From positions 3,678 through 67,677 of the forward strand of contig JAKUCV010002060.1 of NCBI GenBank assembly GCA_028386065.3: a stretch of DNA of 64,000 nt, written 5' to 3'. The number at the start of each line of letters is the position of its first letter. Within the stretch, counting starts at the first letter, position 1. Positions 43,878 to 55,027 of this stretch are shown in pieces. Position numbers and translations under genes: made by a program. The notes below the pieces were generated by a model. It was not told where the DNA came from and made no database searches. It saw only the letters and a list, made by a program, of their open reading frames with translations. The stretch comes from Turnera subulata (taxonomy: Eukaryota; Streptophyta; Magnoliopsida; Malpighiales; Passifloraceae).

Positions 43878-45530
43878 TGTGGTAGTCACTTGTAACAGGT
43901 GAACTACGACTCCCTAGTGCCATGATCATTCATTTGGTTATGTGCATCATTAATGTAAATATTCTAGCTACTTTGTAATGATCATAACTCTTGATGGCAG
44001 CAGTACACTAAAGGAAAATAGCGGCATCAGATCATCAGATCCCATTTACAATATGAAGCTATTTTGTTGGGTTTAACCATATATAGTCCCTTTTACAGTT
44101 TACTGCTTGGTGAAATTGTTAATTAGAGCTCTATCCAAGGTGTTTTACAAGGATTTTTTTAACAAAAAATCAAATGCTGCTTGTAAGCCAATTGTATTCC
44201 ATGCAACAGAGTTGGGTTTGAAACATGATAAACACCACTTCCGGGGATGCTTTTAATTTTAATTGTTTTGACTCTTGTTGGCTCGCAGCACCAATTGGTT
44301 AGTGGAAACTCTGTAGCATGTGAATACCATATTCTATCCGTATCCGATGAAATTAATATGCCACTTCTCAATTCACAACATGCACCTGATCAGACATGCC
44401 ACATATGATCAAGGATCGATGTCTATCCATCCATATACTGATATACAAGCAGATCACCAATATCTGTTCATGACCAGACAATCCTCGGTACAACGGTCCC
44501 TCAAACCACCTGTTCCCTATCCACATTGATTGAATAGAATCAATGCCCCGCTACCTAGATCCTACGATCCCTCATCAACCCTGAAAATTGCAGCTAACAA
44601 TGATCAAATTAATTATTCCTAACAACAATAGCAAACTCAGCTGCATGTACAGAGCCTATATATATGGGATCAAACACCATAATTATGGGGATGCACAGCT
44701 CATGCCTCGTATGTATGTCCCATGTTCAAACTAGCACTCCCAGCCAAAATATGAAGGATTATTCTATGTAACTTTTGCAACATCTAAACCTCCACGACTG
44801 GCCACAGGTCAGAAGAGTAAATGGCATCCAGAATATCTGGGCCTACATTCAGATTCCAATTGGGTCTCTGGCCCATTAGTCGTAAGCCATGCACGTCGGG
44901 CATCTGAAGTCTGAACTCGACTGATGGGCCAGAGGCAAAAACAATAATGAAGGGAAAATTCATCTCTTTTGTGTTCCTACTTGATATCAGTGGTGAAGTT
45001 AGGAAATGTTTTTTGATATTTAATAAAACAAATTTATTCATAACGGTGCAAATAGAATTAATTAGAGGAAGAATCAACAAAGAATTAATACTCACGCAAA
45101 AGAGAAAGGAAACACAATCAAAATTGAGGACGAAACCTCTATAACATTCTACACAAACACAATATCGCACCCCTGCATACGTTGCTTTCACAATTTTTTT
45201 TTTTGGGAAAAAAAAAGGATGGGTTTATCTTCATTCTTTAGCATTAAATCTTGCAAAAATTGATATAGTAATATTAAAACAAAATTTAGACACAAACAAA
45301 AGACCTTAATTGCATGGCTCTCTATGCCACACGTCTACCAAGAAGAAAGCAACAGCCACTTGTGGCTTAAGACAGGAAGTCGTGGAAGAAAAAATAATGT
45401 AATAGTACACCTCTTCACTGCGGACCAATCATAATTCGGTGAGAGGTGGAACATTTACGAGCCATCAAACAGACCACGTACCTTTCTAGAAACAAACTTA
45501 ATAAATGCATGCCTCCCAATCTCTTCTATC
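43878..45530. other. Intergenic region upstream of BAHD gene 4
   Basis: No gene recognised. The 135-residue minus-strand frame at 44784-45191 has no family resemblance and atypical composition. Confidence 0.5.
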
Positions 45531-45537
45531 TATAAAT
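45531..45537 (+). promoter_or_regulatory. TATA box of BAHD gene 4
   Basis: TATAAAT in CTATCTATAAATGCTGG, about 220 bases upstream of the leader-intron donor, which fits a transcription start near 45565. Confidence 0.5.
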
Positions 45538-45755
45538 GCTGGTCATCGGATCAATTTTCTCCAAAAGTACAATTAACTGTCATATGTTTGTCAACTTCCG
45601 TATCCCAGAAAGGAAATAGCAATATTCTCTAGCTAGCCTCATCAACTTCCTCTTCCTATCTATCCATTTGATTTGAGCAAGTAAGAAGATAAGAAAATCC
45701 TCTACCTTTCATTCTTTTGCTTCACGCTCCTCTCCTCTGCTTTGTGTCCACCAAG

Positions 45756-45845
45756 GTATGTCACCTTCTCTTTATTGCATTATTTGACTGCTCGTGAGTG
45801 CTCTTTCTAAAAAAAGGCTCTAATATCTATTCCATCCATTTGCAG
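45756..45845 (+). other. 5'-leader intron of BAHD gene 4
   Basis: Donor CCAAG|GTATGTC and acceptor TTTGCAG|GTTGGG, 16 bases before the ATG; 90 bp. The acceptor context is retained in BAHD pseudogene 5 as TTTGAAGGTGGG. Confidence 0.6.
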
Positions 45846-45861
45846 GTTGGGATTTAAGAAG

Positions 45862-47926
45862 ATGAAACTGAAGATAAAGGAATCTAACATTGTAACCCCG
45901 GCCCAAGAAACACCCAACCATCGACTCTGGGTCTCTAATCTAGATGTATTGCAAGGAAGATATCATGTTCCTACATTGTACTTCTACAAGTTCAACGGCT
46001 CTTCCAATTTCTTTGATGGTAATCTCCTTAAAGATTCTCTAAGCAAAGCTTTAGTGCCGTTCTATCCAGTGGCCGGGAGACTGGGTAGGGATGAGAATGG
46101 TAGGATTGAAATACATTGCAATGGGGAGGGAGTGCTATTTGTGGAAGCTGAGACAGATTCTGCGCTGACTGATTTTGGTGACTTCCCTCCTATGGTGGAA
46201 TATATGCAACTTATACCAAAAGTTGATTATTCAAGGGGTCTCTCTTCTTTTCCACTCTTGGTTGTGCAGGTAAGCGCACTTACATTTATTTTGTTCTCTT
46301 GATTAGTAATGCTAGCTTTTTGCCTGCAAAAACTGTAATGCAAATCTTGATTTTATGGTTCTTCAAGTAACCTGAGAGAAATTAACTATCTCTATCTGTT
46401 TTTTCACCACGGAGAAAAGATCTGTTAACATGCGGCGGGAATAAAAAATTTACTGGAACGTTATTGGAAAATTAATAAATAATTTCAGGTTATTATTATT
46501 GAATAGGGTTAAAAAAACAGGTGATCTAGCTCGTTGAATGTGTTATAGAGTGTGCACTGGCATTAACCTTGATTTCCATTAGCTTACGCGTTTGCAATAA
46601 CGAACCTGTCATGTAGGCTATATGATACAATAATAATCAATGAATGATCATGTATTAAAAAGAAAAACTCTACATTTATTGCAACAATTGAGGGCCACCT
46701 AGCTTTTGGATTTATTTGTCCCATTTGCCAAAATTCTGTAGATGTATCACTTCTACTAGTAGCGGGCCACAGAAGTAAACTATTGTCAGTAGCTTGCGTG
46801 GTGGGCTAGCCATCGCAACACAGTCAAGTGGCCCCTTGTATCATCACTATCAATATCCATATCTAGAAGACTAGAACCAAAACAAAAGTACAGACTCGAA
46901 GCCTATCCTCTAATCTGTCATTGTCGCTACCATTTTTTGTTACAGAGTATCATTTAATTATTTCTTCTGTAGTATAAGTACCATGATATCTATGTAACAT
47001 ATGCACAAATGTTCAATGAAATATGATTCCAGAAAACAACCTTCTCCTGTGGCGGAGCCTGTCTTGGTACTGGGATGATACACACTTTAGCTGATGGAAC
47101 AGCAGCTCTCCAGTTCATCAACACATGGTCAGATATGGTAAGAGGCCTATCCCTCAGCATCCCACCATTTCTTGAGCGGACCATCCTTCGAGCAAGGGAT
47201 CCACCCAAGCCAACATTCCACCACATTGAATATGACCCTCTTCCTACCCTGAACAACCCTGCTCCTGATCAAGACTCTAGGCCCACTAGTGTGGCGAATA
47301 TAAAGATCAGAGCAGATCAAATCAATGCCTTGAAAGCCAAAGTTATGAGCAGCAAGGACAAGAGTACTAAAGTCAGGTACAGCACCTACGAGATCTTAAC
47401 TGCGCATTTATGGCGATGTGCATGTAGAGCTCGGGGCTTGCCCGATGATCAAGCAACCAAGTTGAATATGCCTGTTGATGGCCGGGCCAGATTGTATCCT
47501 CCACCTCCTCCTAACTACTTTGGTAATGTTATTTTCCAAGCTACGCCGGTTGCTCTGTCTGGTGAGCTGGTGTCAGAGCCATTAGTGGAGACAGTGGACA
47601 GGATACACAGAGCTATTAAGCAGATGGATAATGAGTACTTGAGGTCTTCTATTGACTGTTTAGAAGAACTGGGTAACCCATCGATTGTCATGCAAGGGAA
47701 GGAAACATCTAGATGCCCAAACTTCAAGATTAACAGTTGGCTGCGGCTGCCATTCTATGCAGCTGATTTTGGGTGGGGAGAACCAGTGTGTATGAGACCT
47801 GGGAATGTTTTTGAAGGAAAGGGATACTTGTTACCTACCCCAACCAACGATGGAGGCTTAACCTTGGCCATTTGCTTAGAGGCGGACCACATGGATTCCT
47901 TCCAGAAGCTATTGTATGACTTCTGA
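45862..47926 (+). CDS. BAHD acyltransferase, HCT-like (gene 4, second subgroup)
   Basis: Exons 45862-46269 and 47033-47926 with a phase-0 intron of 763 bp give 433 residues. It starts MKLKIKESNIVTPAQETP. The catalytic HXXXD is H153-TLA-D157 in MIHTLADGTA, and DFGWG is at 381-385 after SWLRLP. The C-terminal LPTPTNDGGLTLAI segment is closer to classical HCT than genes 1-3, as is RGLSSFPLLVVQ. The canonical RHHAADG is replaced by MIHTLADG, so shikimate may not be the acceptor. It lies about 25 kb from gene 3, beyond the DUF4283/MIF4G array. An in-frame upstream TTG at 45847 is not a credible start. Confidence 0.9.
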
Positions 47927-48405
47927 TTTGTGTTTTAATTTTTGCTTTGCCTGTCCACTTCTGTGTGCCATCATTGCGTGGAAGAGTCCCACTGCTGCCA
48001 ATTATAAGTCAATCCAGAATTTAGTAGCAATGCATGTGTAGGGATTGCAAAACTGTATGCAGTGTTCAATGTCGGTGTGAAAGCAATCAATTGAAAGTTT
48101 CTTTTTTGGCCAAAACAATCAATTGAAATTAACTCCCCACTTGGGTTCAAAACCAGTCAACTAGTAAGCAGCTCTGTGAAAAATCTTGTCACTTGAAAAC
48201 TATGCCAAAGTTCCCCTGTTCGAAAGGTAGCAAAGTATCCAAATACACGCTTTCTACCGGCTTTCGCGTCACAACTCTACTCAAGTGCCGGAATATGATG
48301 ATCTCATATATACATGACCATAGAAATGCAGGTTATCATGCAATGTAATTATGTAGTAACTCTGAATCAGAACTTGCGAGTATATGTATAAGTTTATTTT
48401 TAGAC
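47927..48405. other. 3' flank of BAHD gene 4
   Basis: To about 48075 it matches the 3' flank of BAHD pseudogene 5 (58700-58840). It then diverges because of inserted sequence including the LINE fragment. No gene seen. Confidence 0.5.
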
Positions 48406-49380
48406 CTCATTTTTTCTTTTTTGCTAGGCCATCTCAATTTTATTAATAAAACGAGGAAACATACACTGAAATGAGTTTGAAAAAGACATAACAGGACGCA
48501 AAACATTAAGTAAAAAATATTAAATCCACGCAACAAAAAATGGCGGGGACGTTCCCATTTCGGCCAAAGAGTCTGCAGTGTTGTTAGCACTTCTGTAAAT
48601 GAATGGACTAATTAAGGTAGCCTGTGAGAATTCCGATGTGAAGTTGATAAGCTTATTGAAGAGATTGTTGAGCTGCCATGGATGGTCCTTTTTCCTGTAT
48701 TTGAGACGCATGAGAGAACAATAGTAGAATCCAACTCAAAGATAAACTTTGTGGATGCAGGGTCAAATCTATATTTAGAGATCACTAAAGCTTTGGGAAG
48801 AGCTAATAATTCAGCTGTTGCTGCATTCTGCATACCCACATAACAGGAAAAAATGCATAAAAAAGATCCGTTAAAGAGTCTCTAAGAATCCCACCAATAC
48901 CAGCCATTCCACGAGAGCCTTTAGCAGATCCATCCGTGTTCCATTTCAATGATCCACAGGGAGGGGAGACCGCTGAATTGGCAAGATTTTTGCTGGTGCA
49001 GGATTCCAAATTCTCAGGGAACTAGGGCCTTGTTTGAGGTCATTGCATGAGTAGGGGAAGTCTTGAAATTGAGCCTTAACCCAAACTAAAACCCGGAAGA
49101 GAATCATTTAGAAAACACTTTTTTTGGCTCAAAGAGCATAAATAGTGAAGGAGGGGATACCTGCAGGACCAGTTGAGAATGAGAGACCAAACCTTCCAAG
49201 AGCATATATGTACATTGTAAGAAGAGATGTAATGAGGTTTTCATGAGGACTACTGCACAGAGGACTAAGATTTTGATCCGGGTCAATGATTTGTCTACCA
49301 TGCGAGGAGATAACAGGTAGGACTTCTTTCTTCTGCTGCAAACCAAAGAAAGAAGTTTGGCTTTTGGAGGAGCAAAACCA
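48406..49380 (-). mobile_element. Truncated LINE fragment (RNase H and zinc-binding region)
   Basis: On the minus strand RNase H is recognisable as LKWNTDGSAKGSRGMAGIGG and ILRDS, then FELDST, and finally YRSANNTADSLAEMG. Upstream is a degraded RT-associated zinc region (CSSPHENLITSLL). Frames are broken. An A-rich end lies at about 48406-48420. The paralogous flank of BAHD pseudogene 5 lacks it, with the junction near 49385 corresponding to 58968. Confidence 0.75.
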
Positions 49381-50794
49381 AGCCAAATTCAAAGTCATCC
49401 CAAAACCCCATTTACGTCATTATGTGTAAGTTTATGTGTAATTGATGACATTGTTATTCAAACCTTGTCATTTTCTACGAAGCGTAAGAACAATAATCAT
49501 CTAGAAAAGGTATTGCACGGAATCACTTACCTACCGAGTCTGATAGTGGTTCGGCAAAAATAACTCCATATTATCGTACAACAGATAGATTATAGAATAG
49601 GTGAATAATCCTCCTGACATGTAGCATGTGAATGGATTTGAGGTGGTTCTTTGACGAGAAATAGTAAACTGACATCTTTCCCTTTTGTATCAAGTAAACC
49701 GAGTATTTATGGATGGTAAAAGAAGAAAAGAAAAGAAAAGAGAAAACTGAATATTATTTTTCCACCTTTAAGAAAAAAATAACCTGAATGAGCCTATCTT
49801 CCCGATATTTTTACTTGTAGAAGTTTTAAAGTTATTTTCCCAATATTATTATCTTGGAGATTATTTTAAGAATTTTTAGTCAAGGAACTTGTTTTTCCTA
49901 ATTCTATTGAGTTATTTCTTTGAAAATAACATCCTATTTTATTACGTTGAGATCAATTATTAAATTGGTCCACTTTGAAGTATAATATGTTTTCGTAGCA
50001 TTTAGATGTCAAACCCAACAATTTGTTGCGTTTTGACCGAGCCCATGACCTGTTGATATGGTGCCATACATTAAGCACAAAACGACGTAGCCGCCTCCTT
50101 CCCTCATACTTCCTTTCTCCTTGGTTTCGACCGCGCACAGGTTCAAGCGGTAGAGAGGGCGAGGCTTGGTGGCTTGTGGGTTGCTGGAATTGTTATAGGA
50201 TAGCGCTTTGATCGGGCTCTAACTGAAGCATGAGCTGATTTCGACCTTTTTGTTTATTGACGAGTCGGGTTGTCAGTCTTTTGTTTGTGGGTAATTGCTT
50301 GTTGGGGTTCTGCAATTGTTTTGCATTATGGCACATGCTACAGATTGTTTATCCTCTGACCACAAATCCATTAATCAAACAATAGAACATGTGTTATTTG
50401 CTTGGCAATGTTGGATAGACACAATACGTGGTTTTTGCCTCCTGTGGCTGGCTGACTGTCAAGATATTGATCTTGGAGAAGTAGTAGTGTTTGCATGCCT
50501 GTGGATTTGTGTCAAGTGCAGAAGCGTTTCACATGGGTTCCTCTAATTTCAATAATTGTTTCCATTAAATCATTATTAACTCTTCCCTAATTGTGAGTTG
50601 GCACTTGTGGACATATGCTTACAAACCCCTTGTTCATTTAATCATATCATTATCACCCATTTGTTTCATGTCTCATGTTCATGGCAGTTTCTGTAGTTTT
50701 CTTAAAAATAAATTAGGACCACAATCTTTTGAAAAGATCTTCACCCACACAACATTCTTAAAAATAACAGCTGGGGTTTATAAGTGAAGACAAT
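49381..50794. other. Intergenic region between the LINE fragment and the full-length LINE
   Basis: 49385-49780 matches 58968-59370, the 3' flank of BAHD pseudogene 5, marking a duplication of gene plus flank. Beyond this no gene is recognised. Confidence 0.55.
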
Positions 50795-50863
50795 CTTTTA
50801 AGTTTAATTTTTTTTTTTTTTTGGTAAAAGAACGACCAAAAGGCCAAATACACTAATTAATAA

Positions 50864-53800
50864 CTAGCCATAATTATCCCGAATAAGCCTAGTCTGGCCA
50901 ATACCCACAACATCCCCAAACAGAGAGTTTAACAGAAACGGTGGAGGAGAGTCAAACTTCTGCATAATGAGCCCTTGAGCACACCCTACATTAGCCAACA
51001 AATCCGCGCATTTGTTCGCCTCGCGATATACATGACACAACTGAATTTGCCAAGGTTTATGGAGAAGATCACAAATGCTCATCATCAAAGCGTAAATTGT
51101 ATCTCTCCGGGGTTCCCCACCCATCAACAATTGCAGCACAACTTGAGAATCGACCTCCAATACCACATGACTAAGCTTCTTCTCCCAAGCTAACTCCAAA
51201 CCGGATTTTACTGCCCATAGCTCAGCCTTGACCGATGAACACACCCCCAGATTTCGTGCAAAGCCACACAAAAATCTGCCATCCTCATCCCGAATCAGTC
51301 CCCCGGCACCAGCCGCACCAGGATTACCTTTTGATGCGCCATCAGTATTTACTTTAACCCAACCCTTCGAAGGAGGTTTCCAACGGATCATCACGTCGAC
51401 TCGGTCACCCATTCCATTCAATTTAGACTCCAATCCCACAGCCATCTGAATGTCCTCCAAATAGTGAACAATGGCACCAACATTCACCGAGATGTTATTA
51501 TTCTGTTTCACCCATCTTTCATTCCTAGATTTCCAAAGCATCCAAACAGTGACACCAAACCAATTACTCCAACCGTTACTGGAGGCGGAGCCAAGGAAGT
51601 TTGATAAGTTAAACTTTATCCAATCAACCAAGCCACACCTGTAGAAATAATCCATCATAGGGGGGGGAACCAAAACATTCCATATTTTACGGGCCATAAA
51701 GCAATCCCTCAAAACATGCAACAAAGACTCATCCTGACTACACACACCACAACAAGGGTTCATTGACAAATGCCTCCTGAATCTTTCAGTATTGGTCAAT
51801 AAGCAGTCATGCACAGCAAGCCACAAAAAAGATCTGATGCGTTGAGGACCATGCCAGGACCAAACCATCCTCCAAATATCACTAGGAGTAGATAAAGAAA
51901 TCCTTTCCAAGTCATTATAAGCAGAGGAAATGGTAAACATACCTGAAGAGGATTGCTTCCACACCATTAAATCCCTCCCAGCACCGTCCCGTGGAGGAAC
52001 AATAGCCCGTAACTTCTGTAAAATATGGTGGGGAAGTAATTTTTGGAGAGAAGTCCAGTCCCAATCACCATTACAATCCACATACTCAAACACATGCTTA
52101 TTCAGATGGATACTATCCAGTTCAACCAAAGCATGATTAAGAAGAACACCCTCCTCTTCAATCCAGAGATCAACCCAAAAACGAATGGATCTGCCATTAC
52201 CAATGACCCACTGAATTCCCTCCAACACGTGACACCAAACATTCTCCATTCCTCTCCAAACATGGGACTTTCGACCATAACCCTTAATAAACCAACCATC
52301 CTCCCTTTTTACAATATATTTGGCAACGAAAACTTGTGCCCATAGACTATCAGGTTCTTGAATCAGATTCCACGCTAATTTCATCAAAAAGGCAGCATTC
52401 ATAGATTCTAATTTTCGCAAACCAACCCCACCCGCCTTAATCGGTTGACACACTACATCCCACTTTAGCAAATGCAGCTTTCGGCCCTCATCATTACTGC
52501 CCCACACAAAATTTCTACAGCATTTCTCAATTTCATTGCAAACACCCTTAGGCATCCTAGTCGTCTGCATTGTATAAATCGGGATGGCAGCCAGCACAGA
52601 CTTGCAAAGAGTTATCCTACCTGCCATAGATAAACTAGAAGCTTTCCAAGAGGCTAGCTTACTTCTAACTTTGTCCACAACATCCCAATAGGTAGAGTTA
52701 GTAACCCTCCCATGAATTAGTGGTACACCCAAATACTTTCCCAAATTTTTAGTGAGAGAAAACCCACTGAGTTGTGCCAATCTATTAGCCTCTTCTTGCG
52801 TGACACCTTTTGAGAAGAAGATTCGAGTTTTAGATAGACTAACCTTTTGGCCAGAAGACTCACAGAACGAATGCAGACACCGTTTCATGGTAGCTAATTG
52901 GTGATCAGTAGCTTCCCTAAAGAGTAAAAGATCATCAGCAAACATCAACACAGACAGCTGAGGCCCCTTGTAACCAAACCGCAGTGGCTTCCAATTCCCC
53001 TGCTCCACTTCAAAGTTAATTAGATGTGCCAGTCTCTCCATGCAGATCACGAACAGGTATGGGGATAAAGGGTCCCCCTGGCGGACACCTCTTGTAGGCT
53101 GAAATTGAGAAGTCTTAGCACCATTCCACAATACCTGCAAAGTCGAGGAAGAGATGCAATCCATTATACACCTCTGAAGATTCTCAGGAAAACCCACCAA
53201 TTTTAAAGATTCGGCCAAAAAACTCCAACTAATGCGGTCATATGCCTTTTCTAAATCCACTTTGATTGCCATGAATTGCTTCCCCGAACACTTCCCATGC
53301 ATAGTATGGATTGCTTCCTGCGCAACCACGATATTGTCAGAGATATGTCTCCCAGGAACGAAGCTGCTTTGATGAGGCCCAATGATCTTCGGTAAAATAG
53401 ACTTAATCCGGTTAACTAGAACTTTAGCTATAACCTTGTAGGTCACATTGCATAAACCAATAGGCCTGAATTGCGAGATGACTTCTGGTTTATCTACTTT
53501 AGGCAATAATACTAGAAAAGTTGGATTCTTGTCAGCCAATGAATCAGATCCATCCCAAAATTTCTGCACAAAACTGCATATATTTGAACCAACCAACCCC
53601 CATTGATTTTGAAAGAAAGCCGCTTGAAACCCATCTGGACCCGGTGCTTTCAAAGGACCAATACTGAATAACGCAGACCGAACCTCCTCATTTGCAATTG
53701 GAACAGCAGAGGCCAGCATCATATCAGCATCAGCTTGCGGAAAACCCATACTAACCGTCAATGTAGGTCTGCAGGTACAATCCTCAGTGAATAAGTCTTG

Positions 53801-55000
53801 ATAATAAGAAGTAGCTAAAGAGCTCAAAGATTGGTCATCCCAGATCCAAACACCATCATGATTCTTCAACCCCTCCACTTTGTTCCGTTTCCTACGAATG
53901 ATAGTAGAGACATGAAAAAATTTGGTATTTCTGTCCCCTTGCACGATCCACTTAGATCTGGATTTTTGAAACCATAAGATTTCTTCTTGCTGCAAGATAA
54001 CATTATACTCCCTGATCAACTCTTGTTCCCTCCTTTCCAATTCAGGCCACTTTGCCCCCGCCATCATTTTTTGCAAGCTGTGAATCCTCGCAAGGCACTC
54101 CTTTTTACGTTGAAAAATGTTGCCAAAAACCGTAGCATTCCAAGTTTTCAATGCAGGCTGCAACTTGTCCAAAGCGGAGACAATATGTTCATCCTTACTC
54201 CATTTACTGCATATAAATTCTGGAAAGGATTCATGACTGAGCCATGCCGCCTCAAACCTAAAAGGCCGCAAATTAGAGGCAGGTGGGGCCGATCCAAGAA
54301 CATTGAGAAAAATTGGGTGATGATCAGATTTCACCCTAGGTAAATTCCGCAATGAAGCTTCAATGAATTTGGTTCTCCAAGCAGTGTTAACTACAACCCG
54401 ATCCAGTCTTTCATATACTCTCTTTAAACCAAACCTCTTATGACCCCTCCATGTAAACCTCGGTCCATGAGCCTCCAAATTCAAAAGCTGACAGTCATCT
54501 AACCGCTGCTGGAACATAATACATCTACTCATATTAGTAGGACGACCACCACTCTTTTCATGACTGAACAGGATATCATTAAAATCGCCCATCACTGCCC
54601 AGGGGTATATGCACCCCAAACTTATAGTCTTCAAATCCCTCCAAAAAATATCTTTCAGCCCCACATTAGGATTCACATACACTACTGTTAACCACCATTT
54701 AACACCCAACTGACTACGCACTTCCATGTGAATGAGTTGGGAAGTAAAGGAAATCACCCGAATGTGATTAACTTGAGTCTGTGCTAACACCCATAAGCCC
54801 CCCGAAAAACCTTGTGCATCAACCCTATGTAAAAAAACCAACCCCATACTTCTAGCAACATTCTCTGCATCATTACCACTAACTCTGACCTCAGCCAAAA
54901 TAATAATATCAGGACGATTAATCCTAATTAAATCCCTTAGGATGCTATGGAGTCGTTTGCTCTTAGCACCCCTGCAATTCCAGTATAAGAATCTATTCAT
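50864..55000 (-). CDS. LINE ORF2: endonuclease, reverse transcriptase, RNase H
   Basis: 1378 residues, complete. An N-terminal endonuclease/exonuclease/phosphatase domain (YWNCRGAKS at 6-14; E37 in LAEVR; VMGDFNDIL; SDHHP) would nick the target DNA. The central reverse transcriptase carries LKAPGPDG, FRPIGLCN, IKVDLEKAYDR, RQGDPLSPYLF and FADD at 687-690. An RT-associated zinc region (CGVCSQDESLLHVLRDC) follows. The C-terminal RNase H has D1220 in VNTDGAS, then NPGAAGAGG and EVDSQ. All catalytic residues I looked for are present. The ATG at 55000 is the first in frame, 27 bp after ORF1. Confidence 0.95.
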   Translation of the reverse strand: MNRFLYWNCRGAKSKRLHSILRDLIRINRPDIIILAEVRVSGNDAENVARSMGLVFLHRVDAQGFSGGLWVLAQTQVNHIRVISFTSQLIHMEVRSQLGVKWWLTVVYVNPNVGLKDIFWRDLKTISLGCIYPWAVMGDFNDILFSHEKSGGRPTNMSRCIMFQQRLDDCQLLNLEAHGPRFTWRGHKRFGLKRVYERLDRVVVNTAWRTKFIEASLRNLPRVKSDHHPIFLNVLGSAPPASNLRPFRFEAAWLSHESFPEFICSKWSKDEHIVSALDKLQPALKTWNATVFGNIFQRKKECLARIHSLQKMMAGAKWPELERREQELIREYNVILQQEEILWFQKSRSKWIVQGDRNTKFFHVSTIIRRKRNKVEGLKNHDGVWIWDDQSLSSLATSYYQDLFTEDCTCRPTLTVSMGFPQADADMMLASAVPIANEEVRSALFSIGPLKAPGPDGFQAAFFQNQWGLVGSNICSFVQKFWDGSDSLADKNPTFLVLLPKVDKPEVISQFRPIGLCNVTYKVIAKVLVNRIKSILPKIIGPHQSSFVPGRHISDNIVVAQEAIHTMHGKCSGKQFMAIKVDLEKAYDRISWSFLAESLKLVGFPENLQRCIMDCISSSTLQVLWNGAKTSQFQPTRGVRQGDPLSPYLFVICMERLAHLINFEVEQGNWKPLRFGYKGPQLSVLMFADDLLLFREATDHQLATMKRCLHSFCESSGQKVSLSKTRIFFSKGVTQEEANRLAQLSGFSLTKNLGKYLGVPLIHGRVTNSTYWDVVDKVRSKLASWKASSLSMAGRITLCKSVLAAIPIYTMQTTRMPKGVCNEIEKCCRNFVWGSNDEGRKLHLLKWDVVCQPIKAGGVGLRKLESMNAAFLMKLAWNLIQEPDSLWAQVFVAKYIVKREDGWFIKGYGRKSHVWRGMENVWCHVLEGIQWVIGNGRSIRFWVDLWIEEEGVLLNHALVELDSIHLNKHVFEYVDCNGDWDWTSLQKLLPHHILQKLRAIVPPRDGAGRDLMVWKQSSSGMFTISSAYNDLERISLSTPSDIWRMVWSWHGPQRIRSFLWLAVHDCLLTNTERFRRHLSMNPCCGVCSQDESLLHVLRDCFMARKIWNVLVPPPMMDYFYRCGLVDWIKFNLSNFLGSASSNGWSNWFGVTVWMLWKSRNERWVKQNNNISVNVGAIVHYLEDIQMAVGLESKLNGMGDRVDVMIRWKPPSKGWVKVNTDGASKGNPGAAGAGGLIRDEDGRFLCGFARNLGVCSSVKAELWAVKSGLELAWEKKLSHVVLEVDSQVVLQLLMGGEPRRDTIYALMMSICDLLHKPWQIQLCHVYREANKCADLLANVGCAQGLIMQKFDSPPPFLLNSLFGDVVGIGQTRLIRDNYG

Positions 55001-55027
55001 AGGGAAAGAAAAATCAGAGAGCAGACC

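Noticed and set aside
44784..45191. 135-residue minus-strand frame
   Set aside because: No domain, odd composition and no conserved copy elsewhere in the window.
50864..55000. Many short plus-strand frames within the large LINE
   Set aside because: All are antisense to ORF1/ORF2 of the LINE and have no independent support.
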